Source of the DNA: Cercis canadensis
Lineage: Eukaryota > Streptophyta > Magnoliopsida > Fabales > Fabaceae
Direction: 5' to 3'
DNA: 64,000 nt
Assembly (NCBI GenBank): GCA_003255065.1
Contig: QAOA01007934.1
Location: 186,001 to 250,000, forward strand
Of the stretch, positions 24,410-35,229 are shown piece after piece. Made by a program: the position numbers and the translations under genes. The first letter of the stretch is position 1; every line of letters starts with the position of its first letter. Under the pieces are notes generated by a model, which had not been told where the DNA came from, made no database searches, and saw only the letters and a program-made list of their open reading frames with translations.

Positions 24410-25279
24410 TATTGTGAACTCGACTTATCCAGGATTCATGACACACATGAGAGATCCAAAATATTTCTAAGAAAGAGCAATCCTCGCACCTACACTGGAA
24501 GTGGTAAGAAAAATCAATGATTATATGGTATCCTTATTGCATAATGATGAAAAGATATATTTAAGTTCAGACAGTACATGCAAATCGTGGGAAAATGGAC
24601 TAGACAATGTGCATACACCTGAATTCCTAAATGGTATCATCCCATCCGACCTCCCAAAACACTGGTTAGTATTGAAGTTGGGCGTACCTGTCATGTTATT
24701 AAGGAACATAGATCAACGGAGTGGATTATGCAATGGAACGAGATTGATAATCACCCAACTTAGGAGATATGTTTTGGAGGGAAAAGTAATTTCTGGTAGT
24801 AACATAGGAGAAAAAGTGTTCATTCCAAGGATGAACCTGACATCCTCTAATAAGAAGTTGCCTTTTAGACTACAGAAAAGACAATTTCCCCTCCATGTTT
24901 GTTTTGTCATGTCAATAAATAAGAGTCAAGGTCAATCTCTGTCACATGTTGGATTATATCTACCAAAACCAGTCTTTAGTCATGGACAACTCTATATGGC
25001 TTTTTCGAGGGTTCGAACAAGAAGCCTCAAGGTTCTGGCGATCGATTCAAATGGGAGTTCCACAACAAGCACCACAAATGTTGTCTTCAAAGAGGTGTTC
25101 CATAAAATCACTCAAAATAGTACTACGACAATTATAATGTTTGTATATACACATATAAACTTCCAAGATTCAATCTTATACATTATAATTATACAAATGT
25201 TGCAATTTCAGGGTCACAACAAATTCATATAGACTTTGATGAAGACGATGATAGCCCCATTCTCAATAATGCACAATAG
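24410..25279 (+). pseudogene. Helitron PIF1-like helicase, C-terminal part, copy A
   Basis: The frame shows TYPGFMTHM, then ERAILAPTLEVVRKIND, then KLGVPVMLLRNIDQRSGLCN and GTRLI, then VCFVMSINKSQGQSLSHVG and YLPKPVFSHGQLYMAFSRVR. These are the late motifs of the PIF1/RRM3-type superfamily 1B helicase fused to Rep in plant Helitrons; the INKSQGQ/AFSR block is the motif V-VI region. The first exon part ends at 25119 with a GT donor, and the last exon is 25212-25279, ending IDFDEDDDSPILNNAQ and a stop. Reading phase is kept across the intron, and copy B has the same junction. A stop interrupts YF*ERAI upstream. Walker A and B and all of Rep are missing. Confidence 0.85.
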
Positions 25280-25309
25280 GTAAATTCAATATAGCATTAA
25301 CTCAATCTG

Positions 25310-25533
25310 AATATATGTAATGCACTTTTCAAAATTTCTATGGGTTCATGATTGATCATTTTAATATATTGCATATATAGGCCAAAATATGGAATCCAAC
25401 ATTTTTATATTTACTTAGCCTATAGTTATAAAATTTATGCTTTTATTATCACATAAATTCTATACCACACCCTGCTACATAGTTCCTGCCCTGCCACCCA
25501 ACGGCCCGCGCATCAGAGTGGGAATAGTACTAG
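25310..25533 (+). other. Helitron 3' terminal region, copy A
   Basis: Follows the helicase stop. It shares GGTTCATGATTGATCATTTT with the other 3' ends. A hairpin at 25505-25522, CCCGCGC ATCA GAGTGGG with one mismatch and one wobble, lies 7 bases before CTAG at 25530-25533. The following base begins the 5' end of copy B. Confidence 0.8.
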
Positions 25534-25984
25534 TAATATTTAAAAGGAATAGCCAAATGTTCCACAACTCGTCACGTGACACTCCAGCCATTAATACAAA
25601 TTATGATTAATCACAATTAATGCAAATATAATATAATATTTAAGTAATATGAAATTGACAAAAAAATTTATAATATTCAAAAATTACATAATTAATTCGA
25701 AATATAATAATTGTCAATTGCACTCCTTAATTTTAGCCCAACAATAAATGTTGATTTGTCAATGATATTTCAAATTTTAGGGTTTGGAGGTTGTACCTCC
25801 ATAAAGCTCTATATATATTTCACTACATATGAAGCTCACCCCTATTGCCTCACAAATTTGTCAACAATTTTCCTCCATTTGAAGAAGCTCACAGGTTTGC
25901 TCTTTCAAATTATTTTTTTCAAAAACTATAGTTATCTTCCTTAATATCTATTATATTATGTAGTTGTTTTGCTTTTTCTATATT

Positions 25985-26625
25985 TCTTATTCGCTCCATC
26001 TCCTCCATCCCCAAAGGAAACAAGGTATGCTCTTTCTTTGTATTGTCTTTGTAGTTGTAATTTTGTTTCACACTATCTATTTTATTTTAAGCTATCACTC
26101 ATTCTCCTTATGCAACTATTTTTCTATTTCATTATTCCTTCTCTTTTTCATCTCCTCCATCTCCAAAGGCAACAAGGTATGCTCTTTTCGATCTCAATTT
26201 TTTAATATCTCTCAATTTCATCTAGATTTTATTTTTGATCTCTCTCTATGATTAACGGGAAATACAATGGTTGTGACAAGATCTTACTCGAAAAAGAATT
26301 TATAATCAAAATTTTATTATTCATTTTTCTCTCAATCTCCTCCATCTCCAAAGGGAACAAGGTTTTGTTCTTTCTCTATACATTATTTGTTTAGGTAATA
26401 TTGGTTCTCAAAATATTTTTCTTTGTTATATATATCTCAATCTCTTTATGTAGCCGTGTGACTTCTTTACTTTTTCTTTTTTGTTCCATCTCCTCAATCT
26501 CCAAAGACAATAAGGTTTGTTCTTTCTCTATAGACTATTTGTTTCTCTAATATTTGGTCTTTCATTTTTTTTTTTCAGCATATCCTATATCTCCTAAAAT
26601 AATAAGGTTTGTTCTTTCTATATAC
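25985..26625 (+). repeat. Five repeated leader exon-like units with GT donors, copy B
   Basis: Copies of TCTCCTCCATCTCCAAAGGN followed by AACAAG and GTATGC or GTTTGTTCTTTC occur near 26000, 26155, 26340, 26490 and 26585. Between them lie TTTGTTTNTNTAATATTGGT and TATATCTCTCNATTTCAT blocks. Each copy has an apparent exon end at AAG|GT. Homologous units are in copy A at 12.4-13.1 kb. The role is unknown; tandem non-coding leader exons are one reading. Confidence 0.65.
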
Positions 26626-26800
26626 ATCATTTGTTTATGTAATATTGGTTCTCAAAATATTTTTCTTTATTATATATCTCTCTATTTCATATGATTTTAT
26701 TTTCTTGATTTCTAACACTATATGATTAACCATTAAAAAATGGTTGTGACAAGATCTCAATCCATAAAGATGGTGCTGAAAATATCATTTTACATTGACA
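26195..26800 (+). repeat. Duplicated MVVTRS start region in Helitron B
   Basis: The sections 26195-26300 and 26665-26790 both run TATNTCTCTNNATTTCAT, GATTTTATTTT, CTATATGATTAAC and then ATGGTTGTGACAAGATCT (ATGs at 26267 and 26740). The first frame closes after about 12 codons. The second reads on to 26859 as YIDSFDLRKKPDSKDEE. Between the two are leader units, so leader plus start were duplicated together. Confidence 0.6.
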
Positions 26801-27389
26801 GTTTTGATCTAAGAAAAAAACCCGACAGTAAAGATGAAGAAATTAAGCATGGAAGATGAAAAACGTATTGGGCATGGAAGATGAAGAATGTATTGGGCAT
26901 GAAAGATGAAGAAATTGAGTATACTATTTTTTTTGTCTTTTTGTTTGAGGGATCTTGATGGTTATCAAAACTTTTCATTTATTGTAATTTGATTAAAAAA
27001 TTTTCTTTAATTTGATTAAACCTTTCCTAATTACCTCCTTTAAAATTAATGTGAAAGTTGAAATTTTTCACATTAAATGGTAGTCAATCAATTATAATTA
27101 ACAATTGATTGCAAACATATAATATTATTGATTTTCATATTAAAGCAATTAGTCAAATATCAATGGTAACCAATCAGTCCATAATTACTTTGGAAGTTAA
27201 AATTACTCAAATTAAATATTTATCAATCAATTATAACTATCACTATATAATAGGTGTCATTTGTCAATTAATTTAATTATATTATGATTATATCCAATTA
27301 ATTTATGTATGGAATATTGTTGGACCAAACATCATGTATATTCCCTTAAGGCCAAGGTTGAAATTTATCTAATTAAATGGTACTAAAAT

Positions 27390-29430
27390 AATGGTATAGT
27401 TCTGGAAGCAATGAAATTTGAATATTTAATTATTATTTTGGTTTTTATTTAATTTTAAATATACATGCACATGAAATTATGAGATTTTGGCCTACTTTGA
27501 ATTTGAATCCCTACTTTAATGATGATTGAAATACAATATTAAAAATAATAAATTTAAGTCATAAATAAAATCAATTAGCATTGAAGATGTATATCAAATA
27601 CTTTGGTGCTTAATTATTTTTCAATCAATCAATTATGTAATTTTAAATTAATTTCGAATTTACTTAGTTTAAAAATTCTAACTGTAGGAAATTACATATT
27701 TAACCCTTCGAGACTAATACAAAATCCTCCAACAATGGGGATAAATGTTTAAAACTAATAAATAGTAGGCTCTAGAGATATTTTTCAAACATGGGTTTAG
27801 AAGAATTGAGGACATTTTTTGACTTTCCAAATTAATTTTCAATCAATTAATTATAATTGGCATGTGATTGTAATTTCTATATATATGTTTTCAAATTTTC
27901 TAATTATTAAATAGAAATTATTTATTAAATTTTAAATTAGTTATGCCATATTGCTGATTTGTTTTTCATACAAAACTAAAATAATGGTATAATTATGAAA
28001 ATAATGAAGTTTAATATTTAATTATTATTTTCATATTTATATAATTTTAAATATACATGCATATGAAATTATTGTTTTGGCCTACTTTGAATTTGAATTC
28101 CTATTTTAATAATGATTGAAATACACTGTTAAAATGATGAATTTAATTCTAAATAAAATTAATCAGTATTAAAGATGTACATTAAAACACTCTGGTGCTT
28201 AATTATTTTCTAATCAATTAATTATGTAATTTTAAATTAATTTCCAATTTATATACTTTTAAAAATCCCAAATGTAGGAAATTATATATTTGGACTTCTA
28301 AAACTAATACAAAACCCTTCAACAACAAATGGTTTAATTTTCAATCAATCAATTTAGAAATCAATATTGAAAATTTGATTTTCATATTAAAGCAATCAGT
28401 TAAACATCCCATATAAAATTAAATGGTAATCAATTAGTCTATAATTAATTTGGAAGTTAAAATTTTGCAAATTAAATGCATGGTTATCAATCATTTATAA
28501 TTGCCAAGTTGATTACATAATATTATAATTTTCCTATTCAAAATTATTTTCATATTTATTTATTTAAAACCTTCCAGGAGGGTTAAAATATGGGAATGTC
28601 AATTTTTTCTGATTTTAAATTTTATTTATTAGGAAAAATAAATTTGCATTGCTAAAAAGTATGAAAAATCATAAATTTATATGGGTGATCAATAAGAAAT
28701 TCGAATAAGGAAATTTTTAAGTTAATGAAAAAATTGATGTTGCACCTTAATGAATCTATGTTTAGTTTTCAAATATTTTATTTTTACAAAGTAGAGTTGG
28801 ACACATCTATGAATTAGGGTTACAAGCACAAATAAGTAAATTTATAAACTTAGATTTTTCATAAATTAATAAATCCAAAATTAATATAAAAATGAAAAAT
28901 TATACAATAATTTCAATCACATGCCAATTATATTTTATTGATTGGTAATTAATTTGGAGAAAAATTAATTTTGAATTTTTTAATATTGTCATTGTAGTTA
29001 AAATTACAATGAAAGAATTTCATAAATGAAAATCAGCATTAATTATACCTAATTTAGCTGTCATCAATGTGTGACAAAAGAAAAGTATATATTTAGTTGT
29101 GTTTTAGTCCACATACATATTGACATGTAATTTCTTAATTAAGCAAAGTAATCAAGACATTTATTTTAAAGTAATAAAAATGTGCCTTAACAAGAAATAG
29201 ATGACAACAATCAAATTAAATTTAATGATTGCAATTAATACTCATTTCAATTGAAATTTAAAATCAAATTATCTAAAGTGCGAGAGTTAAAAAAGATGTT
29301 ATAAACTTCAATGTTCAAATTTTAGAATTTTAAATTCCTATTCAATGAAAGAAATTCAAATTCTAAATTTTTCTAATAAATATATTCAATAGGCATTGAA
29401 GAGCAATTCATTAAATTTTTGCAATTCGAA
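27390..29430. repeat. AT-rich repeat R, copies 2 and 3 in Helitron B
   Basis: Copy 2 (27390-27960) and copy 3 (27980-29430) both begin ATAATGGTATA and follow the order seen at 8384-9990. Copy 2 is cut short after the AATTAATTATAATTGGCATG block; copy 3 is nearly full length. Both are preceded by CTAAAATAATGG, whereas copy 1 is preceded by CTAGTAATGG. No coding potential was seen. Confidence 0.7.
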
Positions 29431-31580
29431 ATAATTAGATAATGTAATAAATAAGTTTGATTAATCTAATAAATAGAAATTTGAAATAATTACATTAATT
29501 ATGAATTGGAGTGATTTCTACTTTTTGGTGTAACTATTCTTCAATTAGACCTCAAATTCAAATTAAATAATAAATATAATTATTACAATCAACTCTAATT
29601 TAGGTTATTGCAGCACTAATTTGAAGGAATCAATGTAACGAGCAATATGTTTTACAAATAAAAGCAATGAAAAAAATACTAAAATTTGATTGTATTAATA
29701 GCTTCCATAAATATATTTCTAATTTGAAATTTGAGAAATGGAATTGATTTCCTTAATTGCTTTGCTTTATTAGTGCATTACATGTCAGAAGTTCTTCAAC
29801 TCAATTCTCTCTTTTCCACAAGAGAGACTAAAATTTCCAACTTGACTTTTGAACTGTAGTGGCCAGTTAACCACAACATAGAATTTTTAGTTCCCTTTCA
29901 CGTAAATATGACGTCCTTGTGATTGAAAGTACATAAGAATCCAAAGAAGAGGGTCAAAAAATAGATTAGCATGTTGAAAACCTAATTCTCATATATTTTT
30001 AAGAGTAAAATTTCATCCTTAGATACAAATCCTATATTTCAACTCAATGATCTAGATAGCTTTTGGAGACTTTTATGGTACCAAGATGTTTTCAGGCTCT
30101 TAAACTAATTCTATTTGCAGGGGATTGAGTGAAGCAATCTATTCATCAATGAATGCAACCTTTCTTACTAAATTTGGAGCATTCCTTTAATTATGGATTT
30201 TTATTCTGCATTTTTCTTAGTACCGAATCATAATTCTAAATTTTTCTGTGTTTTTGTCCATCTTTTACATAAAAGTCATTGGAAGAAATTCTATATATGA
30301 AGTCACTGGATGCAGAGGATGTTATTGGGTGATTGATTCTTGAATTGGTTGATGAATTATTGGCTTTTGCTGGGATCTCTTCATTGGATTTCATGTTATA
30401 AATTGTTGTGTCCAAGATCCTATAATTATCTCTTTATTTTTTCATGTGATAAATCTAGATTGTAGAATGATGCATAGAAAATATGTGTCCACGCTAGGAA
30501 CTCTCTAATAATCTTTGTGATTATTTTCACTTTGCATAAAAAATTTCACATTTGTTCATGTTATTTTCAGCAAACTATACTATTAGTTGGATTTTTCTTT
30601 TGAGTGAAGTTTCATTTTTGTTGAGCAAGTTTTTGTTGTTCCTTTGTTCTTCGCTTTAGTAGACTGTTTCAGTTTCTGTTAGATTTTCTGCCACTTGCAC
30701 AAACAATATTTCTTCGGTTTACATAAATGTTTCTTCAACTATATTAGAACATTTATAATATATAGACAGCACTAAATGTCCAGGTGCAATAGTGGATTGG
30801 GCCACTTCCTCCCCAAATATTGGTTTAGAGATTTGCACCTAAGCTCATGTGGTCAAGCTTAAACAATAATTTGATCCTGGCTTTGATTTTCAAGTATATA
30901 AATTTAATCTACATGTATGTGATTACATATGCTTTTTGTTTGAGGAATTTTGCAATTCTTTTACCTTTTTTTTTTGGGCCTTTTTGCAGGGGATTGAGTG
31001 AAGCATGAATTATGTTCATCAAGGAAGCACACCTTACATCATGAATTTGGGGCATTTAAACTAAGTTAGTATTTTTTTCCTCTACTTTCTCTCTTGAGTA
31101 GAATGATTTATAATGGATTGCTTTTGGCTTTTTTGTCAAAACTTGTGGGTGTAAGCTTTTGTAATATAGTGTGATTTTCTCTAATAAATTTACTCCAATT
31201 TTTACCTACAAAATATTTGGAAGGAATTCTAGGTGAAATTACTTGGTGCAAAGGGTGTGACAAAGTAATTTTATTTTTATAACAGATTACAAATGTTTTT
31301 CAAAGATGTATTCATATACATAAGTTAATAATTTGGCTATTTAAATATGATATCATCTTGGTATCAACTCAATTTGGGTTAGGTATTTATTTTCTAAGAA
31401 GTACCAAATATAATATGAAAGAATTTGTACGAAGAAGCTGGCAATGATATCAATTTATTGAATACGAAAGAGTAATTTGTTATACATGAAAAAAAAATGA
31501 GGCTTTTCTTTCGGAAGCCATTAATTAGCTTTCATTTTAAAAATAGCTTGAGTTTCTCCAACATGCATCTTCTATTTTAC
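29431..31580. other. Helitron B interior, no recognised gene; weak internal duplicate
   Basis: Sections 30112-30330 and 30985-31275 share TTTGCAGGGGATTGAGTGAA followed by a GCA...TTCATCAA block, a TTTGGGGCATT-like block, and later GGAATTCTA...GAAGTCACTGG. This looks like an old duplication of an exon-like unit with an AG acceptor (TTGCAG|GGGATT). The protein sequence is not recognised. Confidence 0.4.
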
Positions 31581-31589
31581 TCTGCAGAG

Positions 31590-31900
31590 AGAAGGGAAGT
31601 TTGGAACTTGATTGGGCAAGTCGAGTATACGAAAATGCTACTGTAAAAATTTTAGAAGCAGTAGCTTGCAGAAAAAGTGTGCAATTGGCACTAAGGTGGA
31701 GCATTAAGTATTTATGTATTGAAGGTGATGCCCAAAGTGTTATTTAGACCCTAGACAGTCGACGTTGTCATTGATTGGCTTCAATAGGGGAAGTCTCTCG
31801 AGTCTACTATTTGTTGACTAGATGAGCCACTTGATTTTGAATAAGGTGTACTCTTTTTTAATGGTTAATGGATTACATCTCCATAAAAAAAATTATATGT
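31590..31900 (+). pseudogene. RVT_3-type RNase H fragment (LINE-derived)
   Basis: The frame reads LELDWASRVYENATVKIL, then EAVACRKSVQLALRWSIKYL, then CIEGDAQSVI and, after a stop, TLDSRRCH. The E-A-x-A and EGDAQSVI pattern is the central RNase H fold (conserved Glu and second Asp) of the RVT_3 domain at the end of plant LINE polyproteins and in domesticated RNase H-like genes. Only this domain is present and it carries in-frame stops. It sits inside Helitron B, so it was either captured or inserted earlier. Confidence 0.6.
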
Positions 31901-32669
31901 ATTATTTTTAAATTTCAAAGTTATTCAAATTATGCCATTTAGAATATTTAAAATTTAACTTCTCTTTTAGTGCGCTATATTTTAGAAGGAGCTAAACATG
32001 AAATGAGGGTTATGATAGAACTAAAAATGATGGTTAGCTTCTTTATAATCTTTCATTTACAAGTTCAATTTTATATAGGTCCATGCTTTACAAGAAATGA
32101 CGATGTTATATCTTTATACAATGGTAGAGTAACTAAGATTCCAAGCACATATCTGAGGCTAATAAACTATTTTAACTCTATAATCCTTTCTCCATAATAT
32201 GTAATTGTAAGACCTTTATTTTAGAACCAAAGGCTCCTTCAATAGTAGCTATGTGTAATATAATTGTCCTACTAAAATCATTGAACTACTAGATGTAAGA
32301 TATTAAGATTAATTTTTTTTTTGGGAGATGGTCAATATTACAAGTATACCATAAAACTTAAGCAATAGCATCCAATTCTTCTTGGAGAAACTTTCAAGTA
32401 AGACCTATTCCATATTTGTAAGAACAAAATAATCTTCTCATAAGAACCTAACACTCTTTGGGTACATCATAGAAGTTGTGTTAAATAATTTCTAATTTAT
32501 ATTATAATAGTAATATGAAATCAAGTAGATGCATAGAGAAGAATATGGTAGAAACCGTGCTGCTTTGGCGGTTTTCTGCTATGGATAATCTAGATGAGCA
32601 TAGATGATATCATTTTTAACCAGAAAACTTGGAAAATATAAGATTTATGTTGGGATTTTGTATTTTTAG

Positions 32670-32868
32670 GTGTGATTTGAGGATTGTGAATGATAATGCC
32701 TTCTTCATTGAGACAATTTTGGAGCAGTTAGGCATAAGGGAATGCTTCTATGAGATTAACACTAACCCAGGCTATGTCAATGAAGAAGGAAGAGTCAGAA
32801 TTCTTCCTTACCACGATTTTAACAAAGCTTCTCATGGTTGCAGTCTCTGTCCTCCAAATATGTGTAAG
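32670..32868 (+). pseudogene. Captured exon of a PHOSPHO1-like HAD phosphatase gene (PECP1/PS2 type)
   Basis: This 199-base segment encodes CDLRIVNDNAFFIETILEQL, then EINTNPGYVNEEGRVRILPY and HDFNKASHGCSLCPPNMCK. The words LRIV-DAN-FFIETIL, EINTNP and CPPNMCK are characteristic of the plant PHOSPHO1-like branch of HAD phosphatases (phosphocholine/phosphoethanolamine phosphatase PECP1, pyrophosphatase PS2, thiamine-phosphate phosphatase). It begins after a TTTTTAG acceptor and ends at AAG|GTATAT, so it is one exon with intron flanks. The catalytic DxDxT exon and downstream GDG exon are missing. The conserved DAN reads DNA here. It lies on the helicase strand, 2.4 kb upstream of it. Confidence 0.8.
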
Positions 32869-35229
32869 GTATATTTTCTTTACTCATCGGTTCTCTTAAC
32901 TTTTCTTATTTTTAAAAGAAAAAAAAAAAGGAAACCTTTTCGAGGTACAAACATAAATAAAAGTTTGCTAATTTTTTACCACATTGTAAACATAACTTGA
33001 TGTTCTTAATTTTTTTTTCTCCTAAAGGTAGTTGATTTTTATTTGGACATCAATTTGAGGTAAATTTTCTATCTCTATGTTCTTGATTTTCTTTTCCTGA
33101 TCAAGATGGTCCATTTTTATTTAGCAGTTTTAGACTTTTGTGTTTATTGTTTTTTCTTTAATCTGTATTAAATGAGATTGATAAAAAAAAATTCCTATTT
33201 TAGGTATAGTTTGCTGGCATAGTTTTTTGCCTCTATGGAAATCCCAATTTTTTATGTAAGAAGATAATTCTTATTGAAAGTAGTTGCATTTAATTTGTTA
33301 CAAGCAAAGGGAGAAGATGGCTACTTTTGCATATGCTTTGTAAATTGCTTCCTACGCCTAGGTTCTAAACTTGATCCTTTCTTTTTTATGCTTAATTGGA
33401 TTCCATGTTATCACTCTGTGTTTCAAGTTTTAGATCACAGTATAGGTCCAAGACACAAGTGAACTATTGCTGGCATGAAATCTTCCAAATACGTATCGTT
33501 TAGCTAGGTGAGAAATTTTGTAGGTTATAATGTTATCGCTGTCAACATAGAATGACCAACAAGTATTTTAATTTTGTTTAGGATATTATGTTTATCAAGA
33601 GGTCAATAACACACTGCATATAGTTTAATCCTTTTTTTTTTTAAATCTATTCTTAGCCTTTTGATAGAGTAATTGAGTTAAGAACTTGCAGCTCTTTAAT
33701 TTTATTTTCAGTAATATTAAATCAACTATTGGTCATGGACAACTTAGTTCTTGCATTTTGTATCTTGCTTATATAAGTGATTTACCTGTATAGGTGGTAT
33801 AGGCAAAAACTTGGAAGCTTGGGGTGAAGGAGATTGTACGTAGTAAGACTGATGAGGAAGAAGTTGTCTTTGTTGAGCAACAAATTTAAAATAATTTTGA
33901 ATGCACTATGACACATTGGTTTGGAAGTTCAAGGACTAAAATCTAGATGGCACGATTTGTGTGTAGAAGTGACATATTTCTATAGCAACCAATAGTATGT
34001 TACAAGATTCTTCTGAAACATTGTAGGAATTGATCAGGCTGCATATCAATTTTCAAACAAATTGCTTTGCTAATTGAGAAGATGCAAGACTATTAGAACA
34101 TTGAGATTGATTGCTTATGTATAAATGTACAAAATAGAATAATTTAATTGAAGAATGAAAACAAACTCAATGTGGTATCTTGGGTTTCCCCCATAGAAAT
34201 ACCACTAATAGCCGAAAAAGATATAGGACAAACATAAAATTGATGTCATGATATGTAATTTGTGGTACTTCTATATGTATGCTACTAATATGATTGAAAT
34301 TTGAATCAAAACGGCTTTCACTTTGACTTATGAGAGAAACCTATGTTGGCTACATATCATTAATACTTGGGTGATGTTAAGAAAAAAGTTTCCTTCCTTA
34401 GGTACATTATGGTATTGACTTTAGAACAATCAGATAAAATTTTATTATCTCATTTTATTAGCTACATTGTGCACATGTATAGAGAAAGTGTGCATTTGCA
34501 AGTGTGTAAGTAACACTTCCCTTCTTCTCCCTCACCAAAATTAGAAACCAACAAAAAAAAAAAAAAGAGGAAAGAACCCACCTATATATACTATTTTATT
34601 TTGCACAATTTCATGCTTGTCACCATGGCCAAAAAAAGGAAAAAGAAAATTTTCACACACCTAAATAGAATAATCCATATTGAAATGAAATTATCAAATA
34701 TTTTGCAAAGCCTTGACAAAATTTTAATTTGATAAATTAAATTAATACATATTGTCACAGATTATAGTTATAATTTTTTTTCTGTAATTGGTGCCACTAG
34801 AATGATCACGACATTAGGTCTTATTCTTGGCCAAGTTAACGGAGTAACAAACATGCATGGTCTAGGTAGTGTGGCTGAGTGCTATGTATGTATTGCTTCA
34901 TGTTCATTAACTATTAATAAAAAACAAAAATGCATAGTAAAACCATGAACAATGCAACTAAGTAAACAAAACAAAATATAAACACTTATATAAATCTAAA
35001 ACATTAAATTGCACCATAGATTTTTACATATATCAGGTCATGCATGATTGGTCACGATTTCCATTAATTTAATTGGACCACACTGTGTTAAAGAGAGAAA
35101 AAAAAAAAAAAAAAAGACTGCATTGTTTGTTTGTGATGAGAAATATCTATTTTGGTAGTTCATCTGGACAAAACAAATAGATTTAATATGAGATTGCCTA
35201 TGACAGAGATAAGCTAGCACAAAAGCACA
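32869..35229. other. Helitron B interior, no recognised gene
   Basis: AT-rich with several poly-T and poly-A tracts. Short open frames such as 33274-33462 have no recognisable motif. The section right of the phosphatase exon could still include intron sequence of the captured gene, but no second exon was seen. Confidence 0.35.

Larger units (their letters stand above)
11971..25533 (+). mobile_element. Large Helitron copy A carrying captured sequences
   Basis: The left end TAATATTTAAAAGGAATAGG followed by GCCACGTGGCACTCCA is nearly repeated at 25534, and the GGCACTCCA box recurs at 37136, marking a family 5' end. The right end has a hairpin at 25505-25522 and CTAG at 25530-25533. Inside are a 5' leader with repeated exon-like units, a duplicated interspersed repeat (13.6-15.1 and 19.7-20.8 kb), a possible B3 fragment, an FtsH exon on the opposite strand, and the C-terminal third of the Helitron helicase. 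No Rep (HUH endonuclease) motif was seen, so it is non-autonomous. It is 13.6 kb long, and some interior sequence may be later insertions. Lack of the canonical leading TC is a weakness of the 5' call. Confidence 0.6.
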
